A stretch of DNA of 64,000 bases from positions 39,218,448 to 39,282,447 of the forward strand of contig LS997564.1 in assembly GCA_000469685.2 (NCBI GenBank), written 5' to 3'. Both the position numbers and the translations under genes were made by a program. The stretch is from Haemonchus contortus (Eukaryota > Nematoda > Chromadorea > Rhabditida > Trichostrongylidae). Position 1 is the stretch's first letter; each line of letters starts with the position of its first letter. The notes under the pieces are model-generated. The model was not told the DNA's origin. It did not search any database and worked only from the letters and a program-made list of their open reading frames with translations. This document shows positions 25,996 through 37,418 of this stretch, piece by piece.

Positions 25996-26511
25996 TGATC
26001 AATTCATGAGGACCAGATCATTTTGAAGTCGTTCGAATAGGTCATCAAAGATCGAACAAGGACCACCTTTCAGAAAACCCACATGGCCACACCCACTTTA
26101 CAACAATCATGCAGCAATTTACGAGAGAGTATGTGAACGATTTACGTGTGTGCAACCACTACTGACGGCTGGGTGTTCGGTTCCACTCGTTGGCTGAGTT
26201 TTTTGGTTGAGTTGTCCTGTCTCTATCTCCGTTCTTCATCAGAATTCAGCGAACGTTACGACTTTTTTCCCCCTCTTCGAGAGTAAGCGTAAGAAAGGTG
26301 ATCCGATCAGCGGGAAAGTTAAATGGGAATTGAAACGCTGTGGAGGGTAAACACACCCAAAAGGACGATACCGAAGAGACTGAAAAAGGGTCTCAAGGAC
26401 AGAGGTTGCTGACTTCTACCTACACTGAAAATTTTCTATAAATAATCTTTGAGGGTTGATACTCCCTCATGGAATTCCTTTCCATCTTTATTACGGTAAA
26501 TAGCCGGGCAG

Positions 26512-26575
26512 AGGTGGGTTAGTGGCTAGTGGCGCAGTATCACACAATTATGGTCAGGGGATCGGTCCCGGACTG
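26512..26575 (+). mobile_element. tRNA-derived SINE, head only
   Basis: GAGGTGGGTTAGTGGCTAGT, GGCGCAGTATCACACAATTA, GGTCAGGGGATCGGTCCCGG. Only the tRNA-like head of about 65 bp remains. Confidence 0.65.
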
Positions 26576-26929
26576 GCTTTGAAGAAAAGAGATCGTAATA
26601 AGAGTACTTTTTAATGGAAGTGCAAGAACGGGGGAATGAGTGGGTGAGACGAATCTGTTTAAATCTACAGGGTCTCCATCCCTACTGGGCGAATTGCAGA
26701 TCGCCTTCTTCCCGAAGAGCTTTCATCCAATTATTGATCTTGTCTCTTAGTTTCTTTTTCTGAGGAGGGAACACTGTTCTCCACACAGCCGTCTCTCTCT
26801 TCTCCCGTGTGGGAGACGGAAATGCCCCGGGAGTTCCTGGAAAGTGGCGCCTGTTGTGTCGTGGTGCAGTCTGGCAGCAGGGGCAAGAGGAGGTTGGAGC
26901 GAGTCGTCGGAGGTGAGACAAAACGACGG

Positions 26930-27165
26930 TCGGTCGGTGATGGCAACGATCGGTCTGTCCGCCTTCGCCGCCGCCGTCGATCGGTTGGTCGGTGGGTTGG
27001 TTGGTCGATCTTCATTGTTTCGCTGTAATCGAACAGCCCGAACAGGAGAAGAAGAGTGGAGAACGGGAGGCACCCATAGTGAACGTGTCTTCGAAGAGGA
27101 GGAGGTGTGTGTATCCTGGTCGGTCGTCGTGTGCGTGTATGTGTGTATGTGTGTGTGCAGCCGGG
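26930..27165. repeat. GC-rich island with GGTCGGT units and GTGTAT microsatellite
   Basis: GGTCGGTCGGTGATGGC, CGCCGCCGTCGATCGGTTGG and TCGGTGGGTTGGTTGGTCG precede a GTGTATGTGTGTATGTGTG run. Both strands stay open because of the composition. It may be a promoter-proximal or first-exon region, but no splice structure convinces. Confidence 0.6.
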
Positions 27166-28531
27166 GTGTAAATCGGCACAAAAACGTTCTGCAACGACGC
27201 TTAGCGAGTTTCCGCAACTCGTTCCCGATCCTTTCATTTCACATCACACAATCACAATGTCTTTTGTGAACTCTCCCAAGCCATTTATTGCCCCCACCTC
27301 CGTTTTATTTCGATCTCAATGATCTTTGCCATCAATGGGAATCTGACAAAAACGGAGATGCCGGTAGCGGACTCCTAAAAGGGCATTCTTCTTTTAGTTC
27401 CTGTCTGGGATTGAGAAAGGGTTTAGCGATGATCTGTAAGGTAACCTTATTGATAAGCCCCAAGTCATTTCCCTCTGGTAGGACTTTGATTCCTTCATTT
27501 TTTTTTGGTCGTTAAGGGGTCGTCATTTACGTCGATGTTGTATTCAAATTTAAAAAAAAGCGACTTTTGGATGCTTTCCCATGGCAGCCCAATCAATAAA
27601 TCAATATTTTAGTTTTATAGATTCAAATATGGTTAAGTCAAGTTGGGAATTATTTCTTATTACGGGGTTTCTGTTAGGATAATCAAGACGGTTCTGTATC
27701 TGGCCACGGCTTCATTGATCGATCACTAGCAGGATAGGGTCGTGACCTGGACGAGATTCTCGTCCAAATTACCTAACGACGTCTTGTGATTGGAATTCGA
27801 CTGTAGGACGTTCAATCGGTTCTCTTTTGGAGGCCTACCGACCAATATTCAGTATTACTACATTCTCACTACTATTGTAAGAGTTTGATTCTGATCTTGT
27901 TTGATCGATCGATTTATCGATTGATCAATCTTCTTCTTCTTCTTCTCCCTCGCGTTGGTCTTGGTGGCGCTCCTCATTGCTTCCCATTGACTGAAAAATC
28001 TGATCGCCATTTGATTCATTTTGAACGAGAGACCTTCATCCTTAATGGCCTTGCGGTGCGGATTTCATGGCCACAGGTTTTTAGGGTCCATCGATGGGGA
28101 TCGGAGTGGAAGAGACTAAGCGGCTGGTAACTTTTAACGAGGGCCAAATAAAAATAAGTTATAGGGTGCTAATCACCCACCTATCACCTGTATCACCTGT
28201 CGTCTCGTTGATCATCGATTTCCTCGAACGTCTGCCAGGTCTACATTCGTCCCTGCTACGAGCTAGAGTGGTTCAGTGAACGTCCTCGCTTGAGAAGCCC
28301 GAGCTACAGTACTCCTTTTGCTCACAGATTTCCTGAAGGAGCCTGACATTGCGTTGGTGATCGTTCTGGTGTTCGTTTGACGTCCTTATAGGGTGCTACC
28401 ATCACCATACTAAAAAATTCTTCTCTTCAGACACCAATTTCTCATTTTTCGATTGCCATACTTTTGGTCACTTGTTTTAATTGCTTTTCGGGACTGTCTT
28501 GAACTAGGTCCAGTGATCAGTCACTTAGAAA

Positions 28532-28585
28532 TAGAATGCGCCACGTTATCGACTTTCATTAGAATTCCAGATGACTCTTAAAGGA
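28532..28585 (-). mobile_element. SINE 3' end fragment
   Basis: AGAATGCGCCACGTTATCGA, CTTTCATTAGAATTCCAGA: matches the terminal 45 bp of the family (GCGCCACTGCATTCGACTTC, CATTCAGAA). Confidence 0.6.
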
Positions 28586-30057
28586 GTACTTTGCCTGATT
28601 AAGAGCTTATCAAAGCAAATCCCTATTACCACCCAGAGCTTTCACGTTTTTAGGCGATCGCTATAGGTCATACGTCTCTGTCAGCCTAAATTACTCTATC
28701 AATTCTCTTTCTATTTAATTTTTGTGATAATTTCCTTATTCATATTCTATATTTCCATTTGAAGTATTTTTCGTATTTTCATTTTTTATTCGTTCAAAAA
28801 CTAGGGACACCAAAGACTTTATCATTTATTACTGCATTATTACTGTCAATACTATTATTATTGTGTTATTACACCATTTGTACTTACTATTTTTGAGGAA
28901 CATAAGCAATTTATTCATATACGTACGCGTTCCGGCAAACTTTTCCGATCACCTAAGCTCTCTGCTGAAATTGCGTGGGAGTACAACAGAAAGTGGGTGG
29001 GGAGTTGGAATGTGGGCGAAAGAGAGTGGAATTTCCGGTATTCTACCCAAAATTGCTAAAGTTACTAGTTGAAATATAGTTGGAACTGTCCTTAAGTGAC
29101 CGTAATCTCGAAAAAGATCCATTTTTGGCCAATTCTTGTCGGAGATTTGCCCATATTGGCATACCGTAGAAAAAGGGATTACCTAACTTCGATGCCGGTA
29201 ATCCACCGGTTAGAGAAGTCAAATCATAAAATGATCTGAAAATCCCAAAAATTAGAAAAGAACTTCGAAAAATTGCAGTTATTTTCTCACCCGAGCCCAT
29301 GCGCCCGTCCCACCAGCTTAATGGGTGTGCTCCTTGATCGGCATTGGTGGTCGGTGCCATGTTGGTGAATAGGGAAGCTCCTCAATATAGCCGTAGTCGA
29401 TCTTGGTAGATCTCGTATTTCTTGGAACCTGTCGCGTTGTTCCAAGAACACGTGCACATTTCCAGTTGGTACACTCGGTTTTGTCGACCCATCACTCATC
29501 CCAGTCTGTCCTTTCACCTCCTCTCTCGCAATTGCCCACTCCACGACCTTCGCCTTGGCCCTCTTTGTGCATGTAGAACTCGTGCACCCACTTCTACTAA
29601 GAAACCACTCTATTGGAGCTATTAGGATGAGGGCTATTATCTTCTATGAAAGTTACATGTAGGTTCTTTCGACTGTTGAACTGACAATTACAATGAATTT
29701 TGTTGTTAATGGCCTTGACAATTTCCCACAATAGCATCCTATCAGTGGTTTTTATCAGGAGCCATTTGGTTTCGTTGGTCTCACCACCGGAACCATACCG
29801 TTGGTCTCGTTAGAGGAAAGAAATCGATCGATCTGTGCGACATCGATAGAGTTGATCAATGACCGGTTCAATAGCGAGCCCAATCAAGTAATTCGATCCA
29901 AGTCATCGTGCGACTACTGATTTCAATCTATCTGATTTACCTATAGATAATTTCTGAAGATTTATTGGCTTTACCGGGTGGTAGGAGCCATTTTTCCCTT
30001 CATTCTATAAAAATCTTCTGGGGAACCTCCGAAGGAGCTGATGCATAGACCAGCCTT

Positions 30058-30275
30058 TCTGGGATGCGCCATGCTTTCATTTGCTTCCTTTTGAAGTCAT
30101 GGAGACTTTAAGTGTCATTTCGGGCTATAGATTACTTTTCGAAAGGAAAAGAGTTGGAGTAGCCGAAACTTCTTCCGAAGGTGTCACCGTGAGGACTGGA
30201 AGTTATGAGTAAGCTGGACAGGATTCATCGATTCCTAGTCGCCCCATCGTAGCGGCGCCTCTAACCACTGATTCA
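30058..30275 (-). mobile_element. tRNA-derived SINE, old copy
   Basis: It begins on the plus strand with GGGATGCGCCATGC, and ends with GGATTCATCGATTCC and GTAGCGGCGCCTCTAACCAC. The minus-strand head AGTGGTTAGAGGCGCCGC is strikingly tRNA-like in its D-arm region. Confidence 0.55.
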
Positions 30276-33200
30276 TCTTTCTTCATTATCGCATTAATCT
30301 TTTCCCTTCCGAATCGTTAGAGGGACGATATGGCTGATGCAGGGCTGCCATCGGACCGAAAAACTCGGCTGAATTTCAGTGCGACCTGGGGTTCATCGCA
30401 TATGCGTGACATACTTCGCAACACTTCTACGATTTTGAGGCGGAGACATTCGAGTGGCGTATGCCCCAATTGATTTACTGTGCCAACTAGGACTTTTCAA
30501 CTTTAACGCTCGAACAACACTTTCGGTGAGTACAAGAGCCCCGGGGAAGAAAAAAAGAACGCTCCGCAGACGCGCGCGTCTCTTCATGGAACCCTCACCA
30601 GGTTGAAGTTCCTATGACGCTCAGTTCGCCATAGTTCAATAGTCTGGTAAGAGGAGCTGCGAGGTTGGTTTTCGCATGCGACAGCTATCGAGAACCCGGA
30701 ACTAGCTTAGCCAAATATTTCTTGGTCGTCTTTTCCATACGAAGCTGTTTCTTATTCCGATTTCCGGTTTCCGAAGATTTACTGTAACCAGGAACAGCTT
30801 CAGAACCATTCTGATCCATCTCCGAACCCGTTTGTCCAATCATTTTCCGCTCTCTTCCCCTCTGAAGGACTCCCCGTTGTTGTCCCCATTTGCAAAATGT
30901 TTATGTGCTCTGATTTCGGAACACTTCCCAAATATGCCGTCCCGGTGGTCATCTTTGGCCCCTCATAGACCCCCTTAGTGCCATTGTTGTCTGGGCGGGT
31001 GATTCGTTTGCGTTCGGCTCGCGGCAGAGGTCAGAAGTCGCAGCATCTCTACGTCGTCTCGCTTTCATAAGGTGGCGGCTCTCCATGGCACCGCAGCGGA
31101 CGCCTTGTCACGGGCCTAAAACGACGCCGCCACCGCCGCCGCCAATGACGCCGTTCGCCATTTTGGTGCTAGTATGTGTCAGCAGCAACGGCGCCTCGCC
31201 GTTCGTGGCCGTGGCGGTGGCGATATGTGTTCATCGTGTGTGTTGCGGTTTCGCTCGAACGTTGTTTACTGCATTATTTACTGCCGTCTCGTCTCCTTCC
31301 TCTTTCTACACGCACGCGCGAAGTTCCACGATTTTCGATCGTTTGGTCAAAGATAAGCGTCTAGACGTTCCCGCCTCTCTCTCTCTCGAGAGTAATTAGG
31401 TCTCACACGAGACGGAAGTCTAGGTAAAGTCTGAGTAATCTGAATGACTAAAGGTATGGCTAGGTCTGGGAGGTCTAGTCAGGGAGTCGCAGTTAGTTAC
31501 ATGAGTCATTCCTATGGTAATTGGGATTGAGTGCGGGATTTCCTGGGAAAGTTGTTATACTGGGAGAGCGGTAGGGTTTCCTCGACCACCTAGACCGATC
31601 CTGACTGTCTGCAACTGAGCTTAGACGCCTTTTCCCAGAGTGAGTAACACCTACCTGACCAGTCCCAGTTGAATGCGGAATGCTTCCAGTGAATAGGGTC
31701 TAATAAGGGACAAAGCCGGCAAAGATGGAAGTCAGAGTAGGAGTTTCTCCTTACCTGGCCTTCAGAGTGGCCGAAAATTAGAGTCAACGCTGTCTGCACC
31801 CAAGTAGACATCCGCTCCCTCGAATAGATGGTGTTGGAGACGTCCTAAGCAAATATGAGATGGCCATGGTGAAAACAAGTCACACCGTCTCCCACAATGG
31901 AAGATACCAGTAGGAAATCAGTTTTCCACAACTCGGCTAGTACTAGTCTCAGCTAGAAGTAGCCGGCACGGCCTAGACGAAACCTGCCCTTCTAAGGACC
32001 TGGGCAGGCCGACATAGGCGAGTTTCCAGGATTGTGCTCAAAAGAAGTTATGAATTGGTTTTTTGAGGGAAGAGAGGACGGTATGAACCGGTATTTTCTC
32101 TGAAAATCTCCCCGAACTGTTTCTCTCCAATATGGGCCAAGATAGTCTCTCTCGCAAGTCTTCAGCTTGAGTTTCCTTTTAACAAAACCCCTCCATTTCC
32201 ATCTCCTCATCTCCATCATATGACTGATGTTGCGCGCAAAGGAGGCGATGGCGGCGGTCCTTTTTCAGTAGAGATGTCGTCGTGCCTGCCACCAGGTGCG
32301 TACTGGTAGGAAGGTCGTCTCAGCCGGTACCACGCTGATATACCGTCGCCCCCGAATGCGCGAGATGGCGACGACTCTGTGTTGGTGTTTGCGTCACCTT
32401 TGCACCGGGTTGTCCTATGGCTTAGCAACTTTATCCCTGCCTTGTCGACCTTGCCTGTTCTACTTTTCTGTGCTCAAAGTCCTCAAAGTTCTCGGCAAAG
32501 GTTAGGCTTGGCTTGGGGTTGACTCCGAGAAAATATTCCTTGGACAATGTTTGATCTGGTTGGTCAGTCGGTGGGATTACACTTGGGAGGGAGCATCAGC
32601 AGGGTGTTTCTATCGGGGTTTCGCAGAAAATCGGGCAGTTTGTTGAAAATAAGAACCTTAAGAGCGGGCCGTGATGTCCTGACCATAATAAGGTACCCCC
32701 AAAGTCCTTCGGCCTGCTGAAACTGCCCATCAGAGCGGAGCTTTTAGAGCTCCAGAAGCAGTTCTCTACCGAGCGATGCTCCTCCCTAGCCTCGTCCTGG
32801 AAACACCCGTCTAGGTGCCCAGGTTTGGCTTCGTTTGGAAGGTACCTAAGCAGATAACCCCTGCACTACAGGCCGTTAAAAATATCCCGAAAATGTCGCC
32901 CTAATCAGCTTGCCGCCGCTTTTTCCCAATCTTCTCTTCTGTTCCCTTCTTGCTTCAGTCAATGTCATTCATTCCTTGGGAAAAAAAGTGAAGTTCGAGT
33001 AGTGAGAAATCGATTTTCCCAAAGCTACCGTAACTGTTCGTTCATTGAAACATACCGACGTCGTCGTCGTTTTTCGCAACACGAAACAGACGTCTCAACG
33101 TTGACGTGAACGGAGCTGTCATTGAACCCGTGGAGGTTACGATTTTAGCCATTTAATGTGGCGTTTATGGGCATTCCCAAGGAGATTTATTATCCTCTCA

Positions 33201-33982
33201 AGAGGTTAAGACTCCCTGGAACCTACGACTTACTCCGTTGATCGGGCCATTTAGAAGACGCAGTCCTTTTTTTCAGACCAAAACGAAAAGAAATGGAAAT
33301 GTATTTTGGGGAAGGACAGCTCCTAAGCTGAACTTCTGGGAATCTAAGACTTGATCTTTTGGCTCCCTCAGTTCCAGAAGCCTGGTTCCAATCCAATTTT
33401 GTAACGGCTTCGTGGTTTTTTCGTATTTTTTTCGATCCCTGCTCTTTGCGGGATCGATTGCTTCTTGCAAGTTTTGTTTCTTTTCTTTGAAAAAACTTTG
33501 CAATCAGGCAATAACAATGATGTTCTCGTCTGCTGCTGCACGTCTTGAGTGCAAGTGCAAAAGGGCATTTGCTCGACCAAACTATCCATTGTTCTTCACT
33601 TCCGCGGAGGTTTCGTTCCGAAAAGTTTCCTATTGAACAGTTGAACTCCTCACTCCTGTCTCATTAGAAGTTCCACTCGAAAAAATGTTAGGACCGGCTC
33701 TTTTCTTAAAAAATTTCCAAAATCCGCATTATTTTGAAAAAAAATCCTTTCGCCAAGCAGTAGCTCCAGCCAAATTTCGAAAGCTTTATTTGCCGAATTT
33801 TTTACTCGCCCTTCCACTTCTTGCATTCATGTTTACTCGAATCTTTTCCAAAATGACAATATTCCTTTTTATTTGTTTTATTTCTCAAGCCGTTTTACTA
33901 GTTTACTCCATAGGCTGTTTTCTGTTTTTCTTTTTGCACATCACCCATTGACTTATTCGCTTACTCATTTTTTTCGAGCGTA
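30276..33982. other. No supported gene; GC-rich patches at 31.0-31.4 and 32.2-32.5 kb
   Basis: At 31085 an ATG opens a frame with TPCHGPKTTPPPPPPMTPFA and a donor-like TTTTG|GTGCTA follows. It could be a first exon, but the C-rich repeat explains the prolines. Nothing else is identifiable. Confidence 0.35.
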
Positions 33983-34300
33983 AACGGTGTAGTGGCAAGT
34001 GGTGCACTATCACACACGAATGATCGAGGGTTCGATTCCCGGATCGATAACCGCCTAGGCCAACCAAGCCTTCTATCCCTCCGGAGTCCATTAATTGTTG
34101 CCTGACTCGTCTGGGAGGATGAAATCACTGATTTGTACATCGATTGGCTACCGCAAGTTATCGTATAGGGAGTTTATCTATCGGGATTTTAAGGATGAGG
34201 TATTTCGCATTGGGTGACTCTTATGAGTCGTACGCAAGCTCAGTACCCTTTGAAAGGCTTATGGAATCATGACTGAAGGGTGAGTGCACGGCGCACTTTG
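33983..34300 (+). mobile_element. tRNA-derived SINE, best-preserved head
   Basis: Head GGTGTAGTGGCAAGTGGTGC, a perfect B box GGTTCGATTCC (34029-34039) and an A-box-like TAGTGGCAAGTGG (33990-34002). The body runs through CAGGCCAACC-like sequence, CCTCCGGAGTCCATTAATTG and GACTCGTCTGGGAGGATG. A 3' signature GTGCACGGCGCACTTTGAAT lies at 34284 and may belong to this copy. Confidence 0.85.
34029..34039 (+). promoter_or_regulatory. Polymerase III B box of the SINE
   Basis: GGTTCGATTCC is a perfect match to the tRNA B-box consensus GGTTCGANNCC, about 27 bp after the A-box-like segment. Confidence 0.8.
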
Positions 34301-34628
34301 AATTCCCTTGGCCTGATGAAAATCCAAAAACTGTAACTTATGTTTCAAGGAGGTTTTTCCCTTCCAGGACAGGATAGATGCAAAGGACAAAGGCGCCATA
34401 TCCCAATAAATACAGTACATAAGGGGTCCACCAGCGCCAGTCAATCCCATTTTTCGTCTCCCAGTTTACTCTGGAATCATAAAGGAATCAGAGAATCACC
34501 CTCAATCCATCCAAGATTTCAAAACGAGTGCACGCAACCGCTGGAAAGAGCTTCTTCGAGACACAGAGCACGGTGGTGTAGTTCCGGTGGAGAAGAGTAG
34601 GTTAGGGGAGTGGCGGGAAGGGAGGGGA

Positions 34629-34641
34629 GGGGGGGGGGGGG
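34629..34641 (+). repeat. Poly-G tract, 13 G
   Basis: A run of 13 G within GGGAGGGGAGG context; strong G-quadruplex potential. Confidence 0.95.
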
Positions 34642-35292
34642 TGAGGTTGATTTCATCTTCCCAGTGGCAAAGGGGAAAGGTGGACCTGGTCATTGTAAAT
34701 CAATTTCATGCGAAGAGAAGCGACGTCGAATCGAATGATAACTGATAATCGGTGCCGAAGATCTTCTCGCTGTGAATGATGGGAGCACTTCGACGTCGCC
34801 AACTGTCACCCCGCCGAACCTCCCTCCCAACCCCTTTTATTCAGTTGAGCCCTACCTTTTCAAGGTATAGCTGGTAGGTCGTAAACGTTCTCGTTGTTTA
34901 CATCTGATGATATTTGGTACTTCTGGCCCGTACCTACCAAAATTTTCTCATGAAAGTTATCATGAATACAAATTTTATTGTATTTTTTTAAATATTCTAC
35001 ATTTTATTATCAATGAATTTCGATTTTTTCACATACTCCATTGTTTTGTGTCACCTGATCCTGTCCCTTTTCTGTTTTGTACCGTGACCAGTCTCTATCG
35101 GCTCTGAGCAGTGTTATCATAGCGTAGTAGTCGCCTGTCGCCCCTGAGTCTGATCGTAAAAAATATAATAAAAAGCAGTGCGAAAAATAACAATGGCTCA
35201 GAGGGCGTGTCGTTCATGAGGCTGGTCGTAAGATAGAAAAAACCACGATAAAAAAAGTAAAATAGCAATAAAATACAAAGATGAAGTCACCG

Positions 35293-35576
35293 GGCGTAGA
35301 TCGATCCCGTCTGAGGAATGCGCCACTGCATTCGACTTCCATTCAGAACCGTAGTGACGTATTGGATGCGTATGTGGCCTATACATTGACTTCCGTGGCC
35401 GACCGAGGCACAAGTCTGTGCTTTTATCCTCCCAGACGAGTTTGGTACCAATTCACCGACCCCGGATGGATGGAAGGCTTGGTAGACCTAGGCGGATATT
35501 GATCAGGATTCAAATTCATGATCATGTACATATGTGTGAAGTGCGCCACTTGCCACTGCACCACTTCCACCCCTCT
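35293..35576 (-). mobile_element. tRNA-derived SINE, well-preserved copy
   Basis: Colinear with the copy at 16738 over its whole length, including TCGATCCCGTCTGAGG at the outer 3' end, CGACTTCCATTCAGAACCG, GTATGTGGCCTATACATTG, CCCAGACGAGTTTGG and TGCGCCACTTGCCACTGCAC at the head. Confidence 0.85.
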
Positions 35577-36600
35577 AATATTAATATAGAAATAAAAATA
35601 AAAATTTACAATTGTAATTGACTAAGGAGGCAGAAAATGCCCACTGAATCTCTGTACGTGTGATGGACTTTCCTGACCGGATATTTTCCCTTCCAATGGC
35701 TTTTTCGTTCTCATTTTCCCTTCCTGCCCTTCAGCCCTTGCTGTTTACTTGTACTCCAAGCAGTCCCAGCTTATTCGGGAATGAATTTCCCTTGAGAGTA
35801 TCTGATTATTGATCAATAAATCAATAATTCTCTATTTCCTAATGTTTTTGGTGGTTCGCTAGGATTAGGTCGGATTCAGAGACTATTTTTGCTATTTGTT
35901 GAGTTCTGACTCTGCCCGTCCCAGGCCCACTACCGGCTTGACTATCCCTTTCCTTTTGGGAGATTGTTGAAGCCATATCGTACCCATAGGGCCGTCATCG
36001 CGTACACTTCACTGTTTGTTTATTTTATTTTTATGGATATTGTCATGGTTCCAAAACAAACAATTCAAACAAGCCAGAAAAGCTACAGTTACATTTCGGG
36101 TTGTTTCGATTTCTTTTCCTTTACCTCTGCGTCTCTAACCGATTTCTATACCGTGTACCTTCTACTCTGTTTCTGTAACTCTCCGAATTATTCATTGTTT
36201 ATTTTTGTACACAAAAGTGAGTCTACGGACTTACGGCTTATCGCCAGTATTGATCGTTTTATGAGAGCCGTTTTTGGAAAATACCGTACAATATGGTCAT
36301 ATGCTTTTGCCTACATACATACTATGGGTGTGTGCCTATGTGAAGCTGTGATGGTATGGGTGAGTGTTATGCAAATTTCGCTGACGTCATCTGGGCTGGA
36401 AACGACAACGACGACGATCACCGTAATGCGACCCAGTACGACATAGCTGAATACGATTCCCTGGCGGAGTTTCAGGAACAATCCCGAATGAACTTCCGAT
36501 GATCAGGTGATTTCCCCGCCAGGAACATCTGGAACCTATTGGGAAGCGCGGCCTGAGAAAACTCTAGAGGACTAAACGGTGGCTGAACAACGAATTTAGT

Positions 36601-36640
36601 TCTATTTATTTATTTATTCATGGACGCAGCGTGACTGCGT
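36601..36640 (-). repeat. LINE 3' tail (AATA)n with adjacent stem-loop
   Basis: On the plus strand, four ATTT-type units at 36602-36620 are followed by ACGCAG, loop CGTGA, and CTGCGT at 36624-36640. CR1/L2-type LINEs are known to carry a 3' stem-loop next to a short tandem-repeat tail that the reverse transcriptase recognises. Confidence 0.75.
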
Positions 36641-36809
36641 GGTAAAACACAACCAACAATGAAATCAGATCATACAATCTTCTCGATAAAGAACGCATCA
36701 ATTGAGTGTGCTAAACTATACTACTAAAACAATGATGGAAACATTTGATAGATATCAATTAAAACAAATATGGACATAGTCATGGCAATCAATCGTACCT
36801 TACCGGATT

Positions 36810-37418
36810 TCAGGGAATTTCTGCTTTGACTAAGTTTATGGCTTTGTGGCGGAACACCCCGAGAGTCAAGCGCATGATATTCTCATCATAGATTTTATTC
36901 AACAAAGGTAGCACTCTAATAGCAAAAGATTTTGCTCTGACTTGTGTTCTCACTATAGGAAACCTTATTTTGACCGTGCTCCCTCTAGTCCTCGATTTCA
37001 CCAGAGTGAAAAACTCAGCAGAATCCACTGCAACCCTCCCTGTCAGAATTTTGAAAGCCATAACGAGATCGTTAACATGCCTTCTATGCGTCAAAGAAGG
37101 TAACGCATAACGATGGCGCCTTTCAACCCCACTAGGCAGAGACTTGAGACTTAAGGCGGAACAACGAAGGATAAGCTTACGTGTAAAACTGTTTTGTACA
37201 CTTTCCAAAAGCTGCACGTCTTTTTTCTTGAATGGAAAGAACACGGAGGTACCAGATTCCACGATTGGTCTCACATAAGCCTTGTATGCTTTTAGTAAGA
37301 TTGCAGGGTTCTTTGATTGTAAAGTCTTGAAAAGGTTGTAAATCCTATTGTTTTGCTCTAGACACCAAAGCCTTATAGTGCGAGTCAAAGGCAAGCTTAT
37401 TCGACATGACAAATCCAA
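36810..37418 (-). pseudogene. LINE reverse transcriptase C-terminal region
   Basis: Continuation of the RT reading frame after the break near 37355. From NNRIYNLFKTLQSK it runs through AYVRPIVESGTSVFFPFKK and LTHRRHVNDLVMAFKILTG to SFAIRVLPLLNKIYDENIMR. This is the usual LINE tail, with an ERRHR/LTHRRH segment and an R...SFAIR region. About 20 codons at its 5' end (before NNRIY) overlap the other frame and are not real coding. It ends in EIP and a stop. Confidence 0.88.

Larger units (their letters stand above)
26576..30057. other. No supported gene
   Basis: Apart from the island at 26930-27165 and a SINE end at 28532, only simple features are visible: TTCTTCTTCTTCTTC near 27931 and ATCGATCGATTTATCGATTG near 27905. 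Confidence 0.5.

Noticed and set aside
26731..27237. Overlapping open frames on both strands, up to 168 codons
   Set aside because: Explained by a GC-rich repeat island with GT-microsatellite; His/Thr/Arg repeats follow directly from it.
32490..32515. GGTTAGGCTTGG resembling the nematode telomere unit TTAGGC
   Set aside because: Only one copy; no array.
35964..36446. Plus-strand open frame of 160 codons
   Set aside because: No recognisable domain; it ends in a Thr run from an ACGACGACG repeat. No supporting splice or start context.
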